This document shows positions 42,871-52,433 of a DNA stretch of 64,000 nt, in pieces. This stretch comes from Marivirga arenosa (GTDB lineage: Bacteria; Bacteroidota; Bacteroidia; Cytophagales; Cyclobacteriaceae). A model generated the notes under the pieces. It saw only the letters and a list, made by a program, of their open reading frames with translations. It had not been told where the DNA came from and did not search any database. The first letter of the stretch is position 1. Each line of letters starts with the position of its first letter. The DNA lies in contig NZ_CP129970.2 in NCBI RefSeq assembly GCF_030503895.2, forward strand, positions 3,767,001 through 3,831,000, read 5' to 3'. The position numbers and the translations under genes were made by a program.

Positions 42871-44823
42871 TTAGATAGATGCAAGAATCGCCTCTGCCAA
42901 TTTTGTTGCAATTTCATTTATACCCTCATTCGAATTTAAATACTTTTCGGAATCAGGGTTAGAGAAGTAGCCCATACTCAACATTACAGATGGACATTTT
43001 GTATTTTTCAAAACATAGAATCCAGTTGAGTATCCCACTCTCACTATTTTGTCTATTTCTTTAAATTCATTTGATAATAATTCTGAAAAATATTTAGACT
43101 GAGCTGTATATTCATTTGAATCATTGTAAATGGCTATTAATCTATCTTCATCTTCATACTCATGAGTCTCAATATGTAAAGAAATAAATAAGTCCGCATT
43201 ATTAGTATTAGCTACTCTTTCTTCTAAAGTAACATTATTATCAGCTGAGCGAGTTAACTCAATTCTAACTTTTTCAGAATCTCTAAAATATTCATGAACT
43301 AACTGTGCAACTTTTAGAGTAACTTGGCTTTCTGTCTTTTCATAAGATTTCATCCCCTTATCATTCCCACCATGTCCCGGATCAATTAAAACTCGAATTA
43401 TACCTTCTGAATTTCCCAGATTCGTTTTGTTAGACCTTCCATCAGGTACCTCTTCTTTATAACTATAGTCTTTGATATAATGTAAAGGATCTAGTGCTTC
43501 TCCCTTTGAGTCTCTCACTTCATAGTGTAAATGCGGTCCAGTTGATACTCCTGAATTCCCCGTTAAAGCAATAATTTCTCCTCTTTTCACTTTTTGACCT
43601 TCAATTACCTTAAATTCGGAAAGCTGAGCATATTTAGTTTGATATAGACCGTTATGATCAATTATTATATGTTTACCAAATCCATTTATAATATTATCAA
43701 CTTTAATCACGGTTCCGTTAGCAGTTGCCATTACTTGGTTGCCAATATCTGTAGCAAAGTCTACCCCTTCGTGCATTCGCATCACTTTCAAAATTGGATG
43801 CATTCGTTTACCAAATGTGGAAGTTAATCTAACCAAATCTGAATTCTCTAATGGCAGAATACTAGGAGTATAAACATCACTTAAGTCTATAATGCTTTCA
43901 AATAATTCATCCAATTCTGGATCAATGAAGGAAGTAGGTGAATTTTCCCTTTTAGTAAATGAAAAGGCTAATAAGGCGATGATTGGCAGTATTATTAAAT
44001 ATTGCCATTTTGATTGTTTTTTAGGTTGATTCATCATTTTTATGCGGTTTTTTATAGTATTGAAATTGAAGTAATTAACACTAGTTATCGAAAAATTTGA
44101 ATGTAATTCTGAATAAAGGGTTTCTTGATATTTCACTACATCGCGGTCTCTGGCTATAGTATTCTCATCCGCCTGAAACTCATGGATTTCGACTAGTTTC
44201 CTTCTATATAAATAGTGAAATGGATTGAACCAGAAGATAGCTGTTAGAAATTCTAAGAATAGCCTATCCAATGAATGCCAGTACTTAACGTGAGCTAATT
44301 CATGATTAAGAATGACATCAAATTGTGGGGCTTTTATTAATCTTTCTGGTATAAAAATCTTATTAAAATAGCTAAAGGGTATATCAATATTAGCAATAAG
44401 AACATTTTGATTATTAATAGTAATTGCTTTAGCTTCTCTTGCTATTTTCAATAATTGAAAATGACTAATCAATGCCTTAAGTAAAAAGAATGTAGTAATA
44501 ACAATGAATAAACCAATCCCTATAGCTTTATAATAATTGATAGTATTGGATGTTTTAACAGGAACTAATACCGATATAGATTCGCTAAGCGTTTGATCTG
44601 TCACTTCATACCAATTTGTAATCTCATGAACCGTCTCATTTGAGTATTGAGATATAGCAGGAAAAGATATAAGAGGAATTACAAAGCTAATTACTAACGC
44701 TAAGATTAAATAAAACCTATTAGCCGAATGATTTCCGCTTTTATGAAATTTTACTGTATATAGTATGTACAATATGGCTTGAATCACCATTACTTTTAAT
44801 AGAAATAATAAGGTAGTAATCAT
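42871..44823 (-). CDS. BlaR1/M56-type sensor fused to LytM (M23) and amidase_3 domains
   Basis: A 650-aa protein. The N-terminal membrane region with M56 metalloprotease motif HELAH (174-178) and FQADE (216-220) is the BlaR1/MecR1-type signalling protease; a further helix is at about 275-292. The periplasmic part has an M23/LytM domain (HEGVDFA 351-357, HLHYEV 431-436), in which the usual third His (YxHL) is Gln400, and an N-acetylmuramoyl-alanine amidase fold (DPGHGG 481-486, SLH 548-550) in which the usual catalytic Glu is Ser616. Both hydrolase domains may therefore bind rather than cut peptidoglycan. The BlaI-type repressor gene overlaps by 4 bp. Confidence 0.82.
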   Translation of the reverse strand: MITTLLFLLKVMVIQAILYILYTVKFHKSGNHSANRFYLILALVISFVIPLISFPAISQYSNETVHEITNWYEVTDQTLSESISVLVPVKTSNTINYYKAIGIGLFIVITTFFLLKALISHFQLLKIAREAKAITINNQNVLIANIDIPFSYFNKIFIPERLIKAPQFDVILNHELAHVKYWHSLDRLFLEFLTAIFWFNPFHYLYRRKLVEIHEFQADENTIARDRDVVKYQETLYSELHSNFSITSVNYFNFNTIKNRIKMMNQPKKQSKWQYLIILPIIALLAFSFTKRENSPTSFIDPELDELFESIIDLSDVYTPSILPLENSDLVRLTSTFGKRMHPILKVMRMHEGVDFATDIGNQVMATANGTVIKVDNIINGFGKHIIIDHNGLYQTKYAQLSEFKVIEGQKVKRGEIIALTGNSGVSTGPHLHYEVRDSKGEALDPLHYIKDYSYKEEVPDGRSNKTNLGNSEGIIRVLIDPGHGGNDKGMKSYEKTESQVTLKVAQLVHEYFRDSEKVRIELTRSADNNVTLEERVANTNNADLFISLHIETHEYEDEDRLIAIYNDSNEYTAQSKYFSELLSNEFKEIDKIVRVGYSTGFYVLKNTKCPSVMLSMGYFSNPDSEKYLNSNEGINEIATKLAEAILASI

Positions 44824-45194
44824 GATTTTTTCTTTTCAATTTCTTGATCTATCATTGATCGAATCTCTTTTAGCTCGTCTAGTGATAATTCTTTTCTGGA
44901 AGTAAAAAACGAAGCAAATTGCTTGTAGGAATTATTAAAAAAATTCCCAATTAAACTCTTAACGGATTGGTTAGAATATTCTTCTTTTGATATTAAGGGA
45001 TAATAGTGTTTAGATTTCCCATGTAAATCAAAACCAACAAATTTCTTCTTCACCAATACATTAACCACAGTACTTATAGTGGTATAAGCTGGTTTAGGTT
45101 CCTCATAGTATTCTACGATATCTTTAAGATAAGCTTTTTGAAGCTTCCAAAGATGCTGCATCAATTGCTCTTCTGCCTTTGTTAATTCTTTCAT
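44820..45194 (-). CDS. BlaI/MecI-family transcriptional repressor
   Basis: A 124-aa winged-helix protein of the Penicillinase_R family: KELTKAEEQLMQHLWKLQKA, PKPAYTTISTVVNVLVKKKF (recognition helix), FDLHGKSKHYYPLISKEEYS and a C-terminal dimerisation helix. It overlaps the M56 sensor gene by ATGA. In this family the sensor protease triggers repressor cleavage. Two 20-bp dyads directly upstream are likely its operators. Confidence 0.88.
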   Translation of the reverse strand: MKELTKAEEQLMQHLWKLQKAYLKDIVEYYEEPKPAYTTISTVVNVLVKKKFVGFDLHGKSKHYYPLISKEEYSNQSVKSLIGNFFNNSYKQFASFFTSRKELSLDELKEIRSMIDQEIEKKKS

Positions 45195-45205
45195 AGCACA
45201 AGGTT

Positions 45206-45265
45206 ATTACTATTTTATTAGTAATACAACTATTTTTGTAATTTTATTACTATATATATAGTAAT
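45206..45265. promoter_or_regulatory. two 20-bp operator dyads upstream of the BlaI-type gene
   Basis: ATTACTA-TTTATT-TAGTAAT occupies 45206-45225. A perfect 20-bp palindrome, ATTACTATATATATAGTAAT, occupies 45246-45265. They start exactly 40 bp apart and share the half-site ATTACTA. BlaI-type repressors bind dyads of this size at their own promoter. The region is between the divergent repressor and symporter genes, so the symporter might be controlled as well. Confidence 0.7.
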
Positions 45266-45465
45266 TACTATCCCGATTTGATAATTATAAAATGTTAGAT
45301 TATTAATTTTAAGGGGGCTATTTCATCCAAAATCATTGAATTTTGAACAAAAACGTACTTATTCAGTTGATTTTGTAACCTTAAGTCAAACAGATCGCTA
45401 CACAATCTATTGATTTAGTAAAATAGTTGATCTCAAAACAAATTTTCATCAATTAGCATTTATTT

Positions 45466-47583
45466 ATGAAGAAATCATTACGATTAGTTTCGATAATTAC
45501 CTTTCTTACTTTTTTCAATTTTATTTCATATGCTTCGATTAATTCCCAAAATGACTCTTTATGGGTTGAGGTAGAATTAATTAATCCGTCCAAATCGATA
45601 AATGATGGTGGAATAAAATTGTCACCCTTTGGCGGAACTCCACCCTATCAGTTTAAATGGTCTAACAAAAACACACCATTAACTGCTAATGAGGCTTCAG
45701 GACTTATAGAAGGTTTTGAGTATAATGTAAAAATTACTGATGCCAATGATATAAGCATCACCAAGAACATTACCATTCCTGCTGAATCTATAACTGAGAA
45801 TTTCAATTCTGTATTTGAGCCAGTGGTTCAATTTATGAGTAAAGTGCTCTTTTGGGATCCTTTTGAAGCAGTGGGTCTTTATGATCCAATTGTGTATACG
45901 GATAAAGAAATGATCAAAACACCTGAATGGACTGCTAAAACAGATAAGATATTCATACTTAAAAAGAAGCTGGTTCAGGATGGTGAAAAAGTAAATAAAG
46001 GAGATGAAATAGCAATTGTTTCCATAGATAATGAAGATGCAGATGTGGTGAAAGCACCAGAAAGCGGTGTTATTGATTTTAATGAAGAAGAGGGCAATGT
46101 TATTTTTAGTCCTGATAATACAAAACATTTGATTGAACAGGGTGCTCAATATTTCGCAAGTATCACTTTTGAAGAAGAACGCCCCCTATTACACCCTAAT
46201 GGTGACATTAGAAAAAATAGCATCCCATTTATTGTAGTTTGGCTAATAGCAGGAGCCGCTTTCTTTACAGTAAGGATGGGTTTTATAAACGTAAGAGGTT
46301 TCAAGCACTCCATTGATTTAGCAAGAGGAAAGTACAGCGACCCTAATGCGCCTGGTAAAGTAACCCACTTTCAGGCTTTAGCTACAGCAGTATCTGCAAC
46401 TGTAGGTTTAGGAAACATTGCAGGTGTAGCCGTTGCCATTTCAATTGGTGGTGCGGGAGCTACTTTCTGGATGATATTGGCAGGATTACTTGGAATGTCA
46501 TCAAAATTCGTAGAATGTACATTAGGAGTGAAATACAGAGAAATTAAGGTCGATGGTAAAATTTTTGGTGGCCCCATGAATTACCTGCGGTATGGATTAG
46601 AGAAACGTAACATCAAAGGATTAGGAAAAGTATTAGCTGGGGTTTTCGCGGTATTATGTGTAGGGGCTTCATTTGGTGCTGGAAATATGTTCCAGTCAAA
46701 TCAATCCTTCCAAATAATGGCTTCACAGTTTGCAGTGTTAGAAGGCTGGGGATTCTGGTTTGGCATAGGTTTAGCGGTTTTAGTGGGAATCGTTATCATT
46801 GGTGGTATTGAAAGTATTGCCAAAGTTACGGGTAAGGTTGTACCTATTATGGCAATCATTTATGTGCTTGCAGCCTTAACTATTATTGGAATCAATATTG
46901 AAAACTTGGGACCTGCACTTTCAGCTATATACAATGGAGCTTTAAATTCTAGCGCACTAAAAGGAGGATTTATAGGTGTTTTAATAATTGGTTTCCAAAG
47001 AGCGGCTTTCTCAAATGAGGCGGGTGTAGGTTCTGCAGCCATCGCTCACAGTGCTACTAAAACTCACAATCCACCATCGGAAGGTTTTGTAGGGTTAATG
47101 GAGCCTTTTATTGATACCGTTGTAGTTTGTACATTAACAGCACTAGTGCTTATTTTCACAGGCATGCATGAAGTACCAGGAGTTACAGGCGTAAAATTAA
47201 CTGCTCAAGCTTTTGGTTCTGTTATTTCATGGTTCCCATATGTATTAGCAATAGCCGTTTTCTTATTTGCATTTTCCACCATGATTTCATGGTCATATTA
47301 TGGAATGAGAGGCTGGACTTATCTTTTTGGAAAAACCAACAGATCTGAATTAGCTTATAAAATAGTATTCTTAGTATTTGTAGTAGTGGGTGCTTCAGTA
47401 AGTTTAGGTGCAGTATTAGACTTCTCAGATATGATGATACTTGCCATGTCAGTTCCTAATATGATAGGTTTATACATCTTATCTAAAGAAGTTAGAACTG
47501 ATTTAGCTACTTATATGAAAAAGCTAAAAGAAGGAAACTTAGGGAAACCTGTTGAAGAATTACAAGAAGATGTAGCTGAGTAA
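45466..47583 (+). CDS. alanine/sodium symporter (AGCS family) with an N-terminal periplasmic extension
   Basis: A 705-aa protein. After a signal-like helix come a SprB-type beta repeat (about 38-105; INDGGIKLSPFGGTPPYQFK) and a lipoyl/barrel-sandwich-like domain (about 160-235; KKLVQDGEKVNKGDEIAIVS, VKAPESGVIDFN). The transporter core (about 255-690) has the AGCS hallmarks ALATAVSATVGLGNIAGVAV, GGPMNYLRYGLEKR and AFSNEAGVGSAAIAHSATKT. It would import an amino acid such as alanine with Na+. The typical family member begins at the core, so the periplasmic head is an addition. Confidence 0.85.
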   Translation: MKKSLRLVSIITFLTFFNFISYASINSQNDSLWVEVELINPSKSINDGGIKLSPFGGTPPYQFKWSNKNTPLTANEASGLIEGFEYNVKITDANDISITKNITIPAESITENFNSVFEPVVQFMSKVLFWDPFEAVGLYDPIVYTDKEMIKTPEWTAKTDKIFILKKKLVQDGEKVNKGDEIAIVSIDNEDADVVKAPESGVIDFNEEEGNVIFSPDNTKHLIEQGAQYFASITFEEERPLLHPNGDIRKNSIPFIVVWLIAGAAFFTVRMGFINVRGFKHSIDLARGKYSDPNAPGKVTHFQALATAVSATVGLGNIAGVAVAISIGGAGATFWMILAGLLGMSSKFVECTLGVKYREIKVDGKIFGGPMNYLRYGLEKRNIKGLGKVLAGVFAVLCVGASFGAGNMFQSNQSFQIMASQFAVLEGWGFWFGIGLAVLVGIVIIGGIESIAKVTGKVVPIMAIIYVLAALTIIGINIENLGPALSAIYNGALNSSALKGGFIGVLIIGFQRAAFSNEAGVGSAAIAHSATKTHNPPSEGFVGLMEPFIDTVVVCTLTALVLIFTGMHEVPGVTGVKLTAQAFGSVISWFPYVLAIAVFLFAFSTMISWSYYGMRGWTYLFGKTNRSELAYKIVFLVFVVVGASVSLGAVLDFSDMMILAMSVPNMIGLYILSKEVRTDLATYMKKLKEGNLGKPVEELQEDVAE

Positions 47584-47621
47584 ATATTTTTAAAATTTAA
47601 TATTTTAAGCCAGGTTCCAGG

Positions 47622-48341
47622 TCATGATTTTATTATTTGATCCAAGACTTGGCTTTTCTTTTGCCGTGAAATAGGAAGCGTTTTGCCTCCAATATGAATT
47701 GAATTACCTTCTATAGCCTCCACCTTATCTTTATTAATCAAGTAACTTTTATGGATTCTTAAGAACGGTTTATCCTCTACAATCTCTTCCATCGCTTTCA
47801 TGGTCATTAAAGTGATGATACTTTGCTTCTGACTATGAATCACTACATAATTCTCCATAGCTTGAACATAATTAATTTCATTAAAAATCACTTTTTCAAG
47901 TTTATGCTCAGTCTTGACAAAGAAATATTCATTTTGAGAAGAATCATTTGAGCTCACACCATGATAAGATAAATCAAATCTGTCTTTTGCTTTATTTACA
48001 GCTTTTAAGAAACGATCAAATGGATAAGGTTTAACCAAATAATCAATCACATCAAGCTCGTAACCTTGTAATGCATAATTAGGATAAGCAGTAGTGAATA
48101 TCACCATAGGCGGTTTTGAAAGGGATTTCAGAAAATCAATGCCTGTCAATTTTGGCATTTGAATGTCTAAAAACATTAGGTCGATAGATTTTTCGGCCAG
48201 AAATTTATTTGCTTCCAATGCATTTTCACAATAGCCAATCAGGTTTAAAAAATTGATTTCAGAAACATATGATTTTAATCCTTCCGCTGCCAAATGTTCG
48301 TCCTCAACAATTAAAACATTCATTTTAGTGCTCATTTTCAT
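47622..48341 (-). CDS. LytTR response regulator
   Basis: A 239-aa protein. The receiver domain has acidic pocket VEDE (13-16), phospho-Asp in DLMFLDIQMPKLTG (about 57) and Lys in VIDYLVKPYPFDRF. The LytTR DNA-binding domain (about 140-238) ends GNSIHIGGKTLPISRQKKSQ. It overlaps the sensor kinase gene by 17 bp and forms a LytS/LytTR two-component system. Confidence 0.88.
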   Translation of the reverse strand: MKMSTKMNVLIVEDEHLAAEGLKSYVSEINFLNLIGYCENALEANKFLAEKSIDLMFLDIQMPKLTGIDFLKSLSKPPMVIFTTAYPNYALQGYELDVIDYLVKPYPFDRFLKAVNKAKDRFDLSYHGVSSNDSSQNEYFFVKTEHKLEKVIFNEINYVQAMENYVVIHSQKQSIITLMTMKAMEEIVEDKPFLRIHKSYLINKDKVEAIEGNSIHIGGKTLPISRQKKSQVLDQIIKS

Positions 48342-49359
48342 CTAAGTTCAGTTTAAGGCTGACTTCAAAAAAGTCGTTATTCTTCTTAATGCTTAATTCA
48401 TATTTATTTGGAAAAAGTAAAGCCAGTCTTCTTTTTACATTACTCAAACCAATTCCTCCTGCCCTATTATCATCTAATTCATCATCATAAGTATTTATGA
48501 ATTCAGCCAATAAATTTGATCCTTGCTTTCTCAGATTAATCTTAACAATATTGGTAGAATCCTGATTAGAAGATAAATGCTTAAAGCAATTCTCTAAAAA
48601 TGGAATTAAAAGTAAAGGAGGCATTGAGAAATCATATAATTCTCCCTCCTTACTAAATTCAACTTCTACTCTATGGGCTTTCCTTAACTTCTCTAAAGCT
48701 ATATAATTTTCTAAATACTGAATTTCTTCTTCTATTGTAATTTTATTTTTACTGAAATCATATAACTGCGATCGAAGTAAATCAGATAATTTGATCAGCA
48801 TTTCTGCCGCCTTATCTGGATCAATCTTAATTAAGACATAAACACTATTTATAGTGTTAAATAAAAAATGAGGATTTACCTGCGCTTTCAGATAACTCAA
48901 TTCCGTCATCAGGTTCTCCTGTTGCCGCGCTTGTTCTAACTTCTGATTTCTTGATTTATCTATAATAGATTTAATACCAATCAATACTCCACCCATGAAT
49001 AGATTTGAAATCAAAAAAACAGGAAATATGTTCATGAATTGGTCTCCAAAATACCTTGGCATATCCTTTCCTAATATCAAATTAATCGCTCCAAACATTA
49101 GGAATGATAATAAAACGGCAAGTAAAAAGTAGAATATAAAAAATAAGCCTGACCTCCCTTTTTTTAAGGTCCTGACAGCAATTACATACTGGGAAACATA
49201 ATACATTGCTGCGTGTGATAACACATAGACAGAAGTTACTAAGTATAAATCGACTTTATTAGTGTAGAATTGATAATAAGCTGAACTGGCTAATGCAAAG
49301 TAAAGCGACCAACCAATTACATGATGTATTTTATATTCTGTTATTCTTTTCCAAATCAT
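48325..49359 (-). CDS. LytS-type sensor histidine kinase
   Basis: A 344-aa kinase with four membrane helices (about 12-130) and the His_kinase domain: LKAQVNPHFLFNTINSVYVL carries the phospho-His (about 162), NYIALEKLRKAHRVEVEFSK follows, and the ATP-binding G-box is AGGIGLSNVKRRLALLF. It lacks an extracellular sensor domain. The regulator gene is coupled downstream. Confidence 0.85.
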   Translation of the reverse strand: MIWKRITEYKIHHVIGWSLYFALASSAYYQFYTNKVDLYLVTSVYVLSHAAMYYVSQYVIAVRTLKKGRSGLFFIFYFLLAVLLSFLMFGAINLILGKDMPRYFGDQFMNIFPVFLISNLFMGGVLIGIKSIIDKSRNQKLEQARQQENLMTELSYLKAQVNPHFLFNTINSVYVLIKIDPDKAAEMLIKLSDLLRSQLYDFSKNKITIEEEIQYLENYIALEKLRKAHRVEVEFSKEGELYDFSMPPLLLIPFLENCFKHLSSNQDSTNIVKINLRKQGSNLLAEFINTYDDELDDNRAGGIGLSNVKRRLALLFPNKYELSIKKNNDFFEVSLKLNLDENEH

Positions 49360-49571
49360 TGCTTAAAGATAGAAAGCAATGTTTTTGTAACAACTATAAT
49401 TGACGAATTACATAAAACTATTGACGAAAGGTAATAAGGCAGATAAAACAGACATTTTATCAATAAGATATTCTCATTCGGCAGTTTATCATTTTATAAT
49501 TACACTTTGTCAATACATTTTCTGGATATGGATGATTCTTTCTTCATTTGAGAAATCAAAAACAAAAACAA

Positions 49572-50453
49572 ATGAAAAATCTAATCAAAAAATCACGAAT
49601 CATATTATTAATTGCTGGATTACTATTTTCGGCTCACATTTTAAAAAGTGAAAACATTATCAGCACTAAAGTTATAGGAAAAGGACAACCTATGATTTTG
49701 ATACACGGCATGTCTTGCTCTGCTGATGTATGGTCAGATGTTGTTAACCGCTACAAATCAAATTATGAAATTCACCTAGTCACCTTAAAGGGATTTGGAA
49801 ACAAAGAAAACGTAGAAAGTGATCATTACTTAAAAGCTGTAAGAGACGAAATTATATCCTATACTAAAGAAAATAAATTAAAGAACTCCATTTTGATGGG
49901 GCACAGCATGGGTGGGTTTCTTTCCTTATGGGCCTCAGCAACAGCTCCAGAATTATTTGAAAAAGTAATTTCAGTTGATGGAATTCCTTACTTCCCTGCT
50001 ATTCAGATGCCAAACATTACTCCTGAAACGGCACAAGGATTTGTAAATCAAATGAAAGCTAGTATGCAAAATGTTACAGAAGAAGCATATGCCCAACAAC
50101 AAAAAATGATTATCGCTGGAATGATTGCGACTCCAGACAAAAGGGAACAAGTAGTTGAAATGGGTATTAATAGTAACAGAAGTGTTACTGGACAAGCTTA
50201 TGGCGAAATGTATACTACCGATATAAGACCTGAAATGAATAATGTAAAAGCGAATGTATTAGTATTAGGAGCTTGGGCTGCTTATGAGCAATATGGAAGC
50301 ACAAAAGCTATAGTCGAACAAAACTATGAAGCTCAATGCAAAGATATCAAGAACGTGAAAGTAGCAGTAGCCGATAAAGCCTATCACTTTATTTTCTATG
50401 ATGAACCAGAGTGGTTCTACGGACAGGTAGATTCTTTTTTAGCTATGAAATAA
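49572..50453 (+). CDS. exported alpha/beta hydrolase
   Basis: A 293-aa protein. An N-terminal hydrophobic leader (IILLIAGLLFSAHILKS) predicts export. The hydrolase fold has MILIHGMSCSADVW (oxyanion His-Gly), nucleophile elbow LMGHSMGGFL (Ser about 118), an Asp region (VLVLGAW) and a late His (KAYHFIFYDEPEWF). The substrate is unknown; an ester or amide hydrolase. ATG 49572 is preferred because the earlier codons are Lys/Gln-rich. A terminator follows. Confidence 0.8.
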   Translation: MKNLIKKSRIILLIAGLLFSAHILKSENIISTKVIGKGQPMILIHGMSCSADVWSDVVNRYKSNYEIHLVTLKGFGNKENVESDHYLKAVRDEIISYTKENKLKNSILMGHSMGGFLSLWASATAPELFEKVISVDGIPYFPAIQMPNITPETAQGFVNQMKASMQNVTEEAYAQQQKMIIAGMIATPDKREQVVEMGINSNRSVTGQAYGEMYTTDIRPEMNNVKANVLVLGAWAAYEQYGSTKAIVEQNYEAQCKDIKNVKVAVADKAYHFIFYDEPEWFYGQVDSFLAMK

Positions 50454-50459
50454 TTATAG

Positions 50460-50486
50460 AAGGGTACGAATAAACCGTACCCTTTT
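50460..50486 (+). terminator. intrinsic terminator
   Basis: AGGGTACG (50461-50468) pairs with CGTACCCT (50475-50482), followed by TTT, 7 bp behind the hydrolase stop. Confidence 0.75.
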
Positions 50487-50597
50487 CACTTTTTATTTAG
50501 ATTCAAAAACAATATCCTAAAGCAGAAATCTGCAATCAATCGTTAAAATTTAATTCAATAACAAAACGAGATATTAGCCACTAAACAAGAGTCATAA

Positions 50598-51761
50598 TTA
50601 TAAAATCAATTCATTAACTATAGCCAGCTTTTCCCCACTTGTTTTTACTATATGAAGACTATCAGCATCAATTAAAGAGCCAATATTCATGACATAGTCG
50701 CAATAATTCTCGAATAGATCCGCGGGTGTTTTTCCATTGATACTAATCAGGCTATCCCCTAAAGAAAGTGGCAATTCTTCTGTTGTTCTATTTACTACCC
50801 ATTGATTCTTATCAGTTATACCGGGAATGAATTTACGATTAGGCATAATTTCCACTTCCTTCCTCTGTACCAATTCAATGATATCCTCTTCATAGTTAAT
50901 GTTCACCTCAAAGTGCTTCAAAAACTCATTGCCTAAAAGTGCTTTTCCATTTGCTGAAAAATTAACTGGGATGGTAGTTTTAAATCCATCAATTTCTATT
51001 TCCAACTGCTTTTCTATCAGGGTATCAGTCTTGGATCCATAAATACCTGTTGTAGATCGATCAAAAAATAACTTCTCCTCTCCTTCAAATGCTTTAGCTA
51101 GGCCTATAGGTAAAACCAATCCACAATTATAACCGACATCAAATAGCACATTCTGAGCTTCTCTTCCTCCTATTTTCAAGCTGATACTAGGCGTTCCTGA
51201 AAGTAGTGGATGATCAAAAGGAATGGTATGAGAGGCCTGTTCAGCCTCAAATGCTCGATCTGAAAAATAAATCAACTGTTTATCATAATCTATTTTCCAA
51301 TGGGCCAATTTTAAGATATTGGCTCCAATGATTCCATGAGGAGCAATGCACGGACTTGCAGACTCTTCATCATACTCTACTTTTCCAGCTCCCACATTAT
51401 AAAATGCAGTTTCTCCGAAAATAATAGAATCAATTCTGGTGACTTCAATTTCTCTCGTAACTCCAGCTGCAGTAGAGTTTGATTTAGTGGTAATGGTTTT
51501 AAGTTGAAGAGATTCAGCCAATTCCTTTTCAATTTTACTATTGAAAGCGCCCGTGTCAAATATAAATTCTCTTTCAATACTGTCGCCATTTACTTTGGCT
51601 TTCACCACAATAATATCCTTTTTCATTTCGAAAGGAATGGCTTGTACAAATTCCTGGCGTCTTAATTCACCGCCACTCAAAAGCTGTACATTTTTTAAAT
51701 AGCTGCAGCCTAACAAAAGGCTAGCAACTAAGATCGTTACAATAGAAAATAGATATTTCAT
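50598..51761 (-). CDS. retropepsin-like aspartic protease lipoprotein with PDZ domain
   Basis: A 387-aa lipoprotein (IVTILVASLLLGCSYLK, Cys19). Two clan AA halves are seen: REFIFDTGAFNSKIEKELAE (active D-T-G, about 67-69) and QNVLFDVGYNCGLVLPI, where the second site reads D-V-G. A C-terminal PDZ-like segment is present (LSLGDSLISINGKTPADLFE, about 330-350). It should cleave proteins or peptides at the periplasmic side. The start overlaps the stop of the next upstream membrane-protein gene by 4 bp. Confidence 0.75.
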   Translation of the reverse strand: MKYLFSIVTILVASLLLGCSYLKNVQLLSGGELRRQEFVQAIPFEMKKDIIVVKAKVNGDSIEREFIFDTGAFNSKIEKELAESLQLKTITTKSNSTAAGVTREIEVTRIDSIIFGETAFYNVGAGKVEYDEESASPCIAPHGIIGANILKLAHWKIDYDKQLIYFSDRAFEAEQASHTIPFDHPLLSGTPSISLKIGGREAQNVLFDVGYNCGLVLPIGLAKAFEGEEKLFFDRSTTGIYGSKTDTLIEKQLEIEIDGFKTTIPVNFSANGKALLGNEFLKHFEVNINYEEDIIELVQRKEVEIMPNRKFIPGITDKNQWVVNRTTEELPLSLGDSLISINGKTPADLFENYCDYVMNIGSLIDADSLHIVKTSGEKLAIVNELIL

Positions 51762-52429
51762 TTCATTTTAAATTTAACTTCCGTTTTATGTGTCCAATAT
51801 ACTAATAGAGGAATTCCAATAAGTGATGGTAAAGCAAATGCAATAAAAGGATTCATGAATTCAAATCGTGTGACCATAGTGGAGAAAAAAGCTGTAAAGG
51901 TGGCAATATAGGCTCCCATCATATTCCCTAGATGATAGGTGTACCAATGTGCTGCATGTCTAGGCCTTTTTACAAAAGGCTTCATATTCACATAGCTTAA
52001 ATACATTCCTCCTAAACCAAAACCTCCAGACAATAGCACCCCAGCTACGTTGGTTTCAGGTTTCAAAGCATAGTGAATCGCAATGGCAACAAAGGCTAAA
52101 TTGGCAATAAAATTAATAATACCTGCAAACCAATCGTACCATTGTGGATTTTGACCTTGATGCAATTTTTTCAATTCTAGAATTCTTACTCCTGAAAACA
52201 CACTGTAATAGCTAAGAAAGGCAATTAAGAAAAGAAATCTATTAAATTGATAGCTTGCAATGCTTATTCCTGTTACAAATACGATGAGCATTGCCATAGC
52301 ATATATCTTCCCTGATTTCTTATGTTTTACTTTTCCTTTCTGTGTAGCGATAGCTATTGCACCGCTTATCAAGGCAATTGCACCTGAGAAAATATGAATG
52401 ATCAGGATGATTTGAATTATATTCTTCAT
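51758..52429 (-). CDS. DUF2306-like membrane protein
   Basis: A 223-aa protein with about six or seven membrane helices (LIIHIFSGAIALISGAIAIA; GIINFIANLAFVAIAIHYAL; AFALPSLIGIPLLVYWTH). His residues lie at helix ends (KVKHKKSGKIYA, HAAHWYTYHLGNM), as in DUF2306. The function is unknown. It sits 5 bp downstream of the beta-barrel gene and overlaps the protease gene, so all three form one operon. Confidence 0.7.
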   Translation of the reverse strand: MKNIIQIILIIHIFSGAIALISGAIAIATQKGKVKHKKSGKIYAMAMLIVFVTGISIASYQFNRFLFLIAFLSYYSVFSGVRILELKKLHQGQNPQWYDWFAGIINFIANLAFVAIAIHYALKPETNVAGVLLSGGFGLGGMYLSYVNMKPFVKRPRHAAHWYTYHLGNMMGAYIATFTAFFSTMVTRFEFMNPFIAFALPSLIGIPLLVYWTHKTEVKFKMK

Positions 52430-52433
52430 AATA

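Noticed and set aside
49400-49651. 83-codon frame upstream of the hydrolase
   Set aside because: It overlaps the hydrolase start in another frame and covers the promoter region. The composition is not protein-like.
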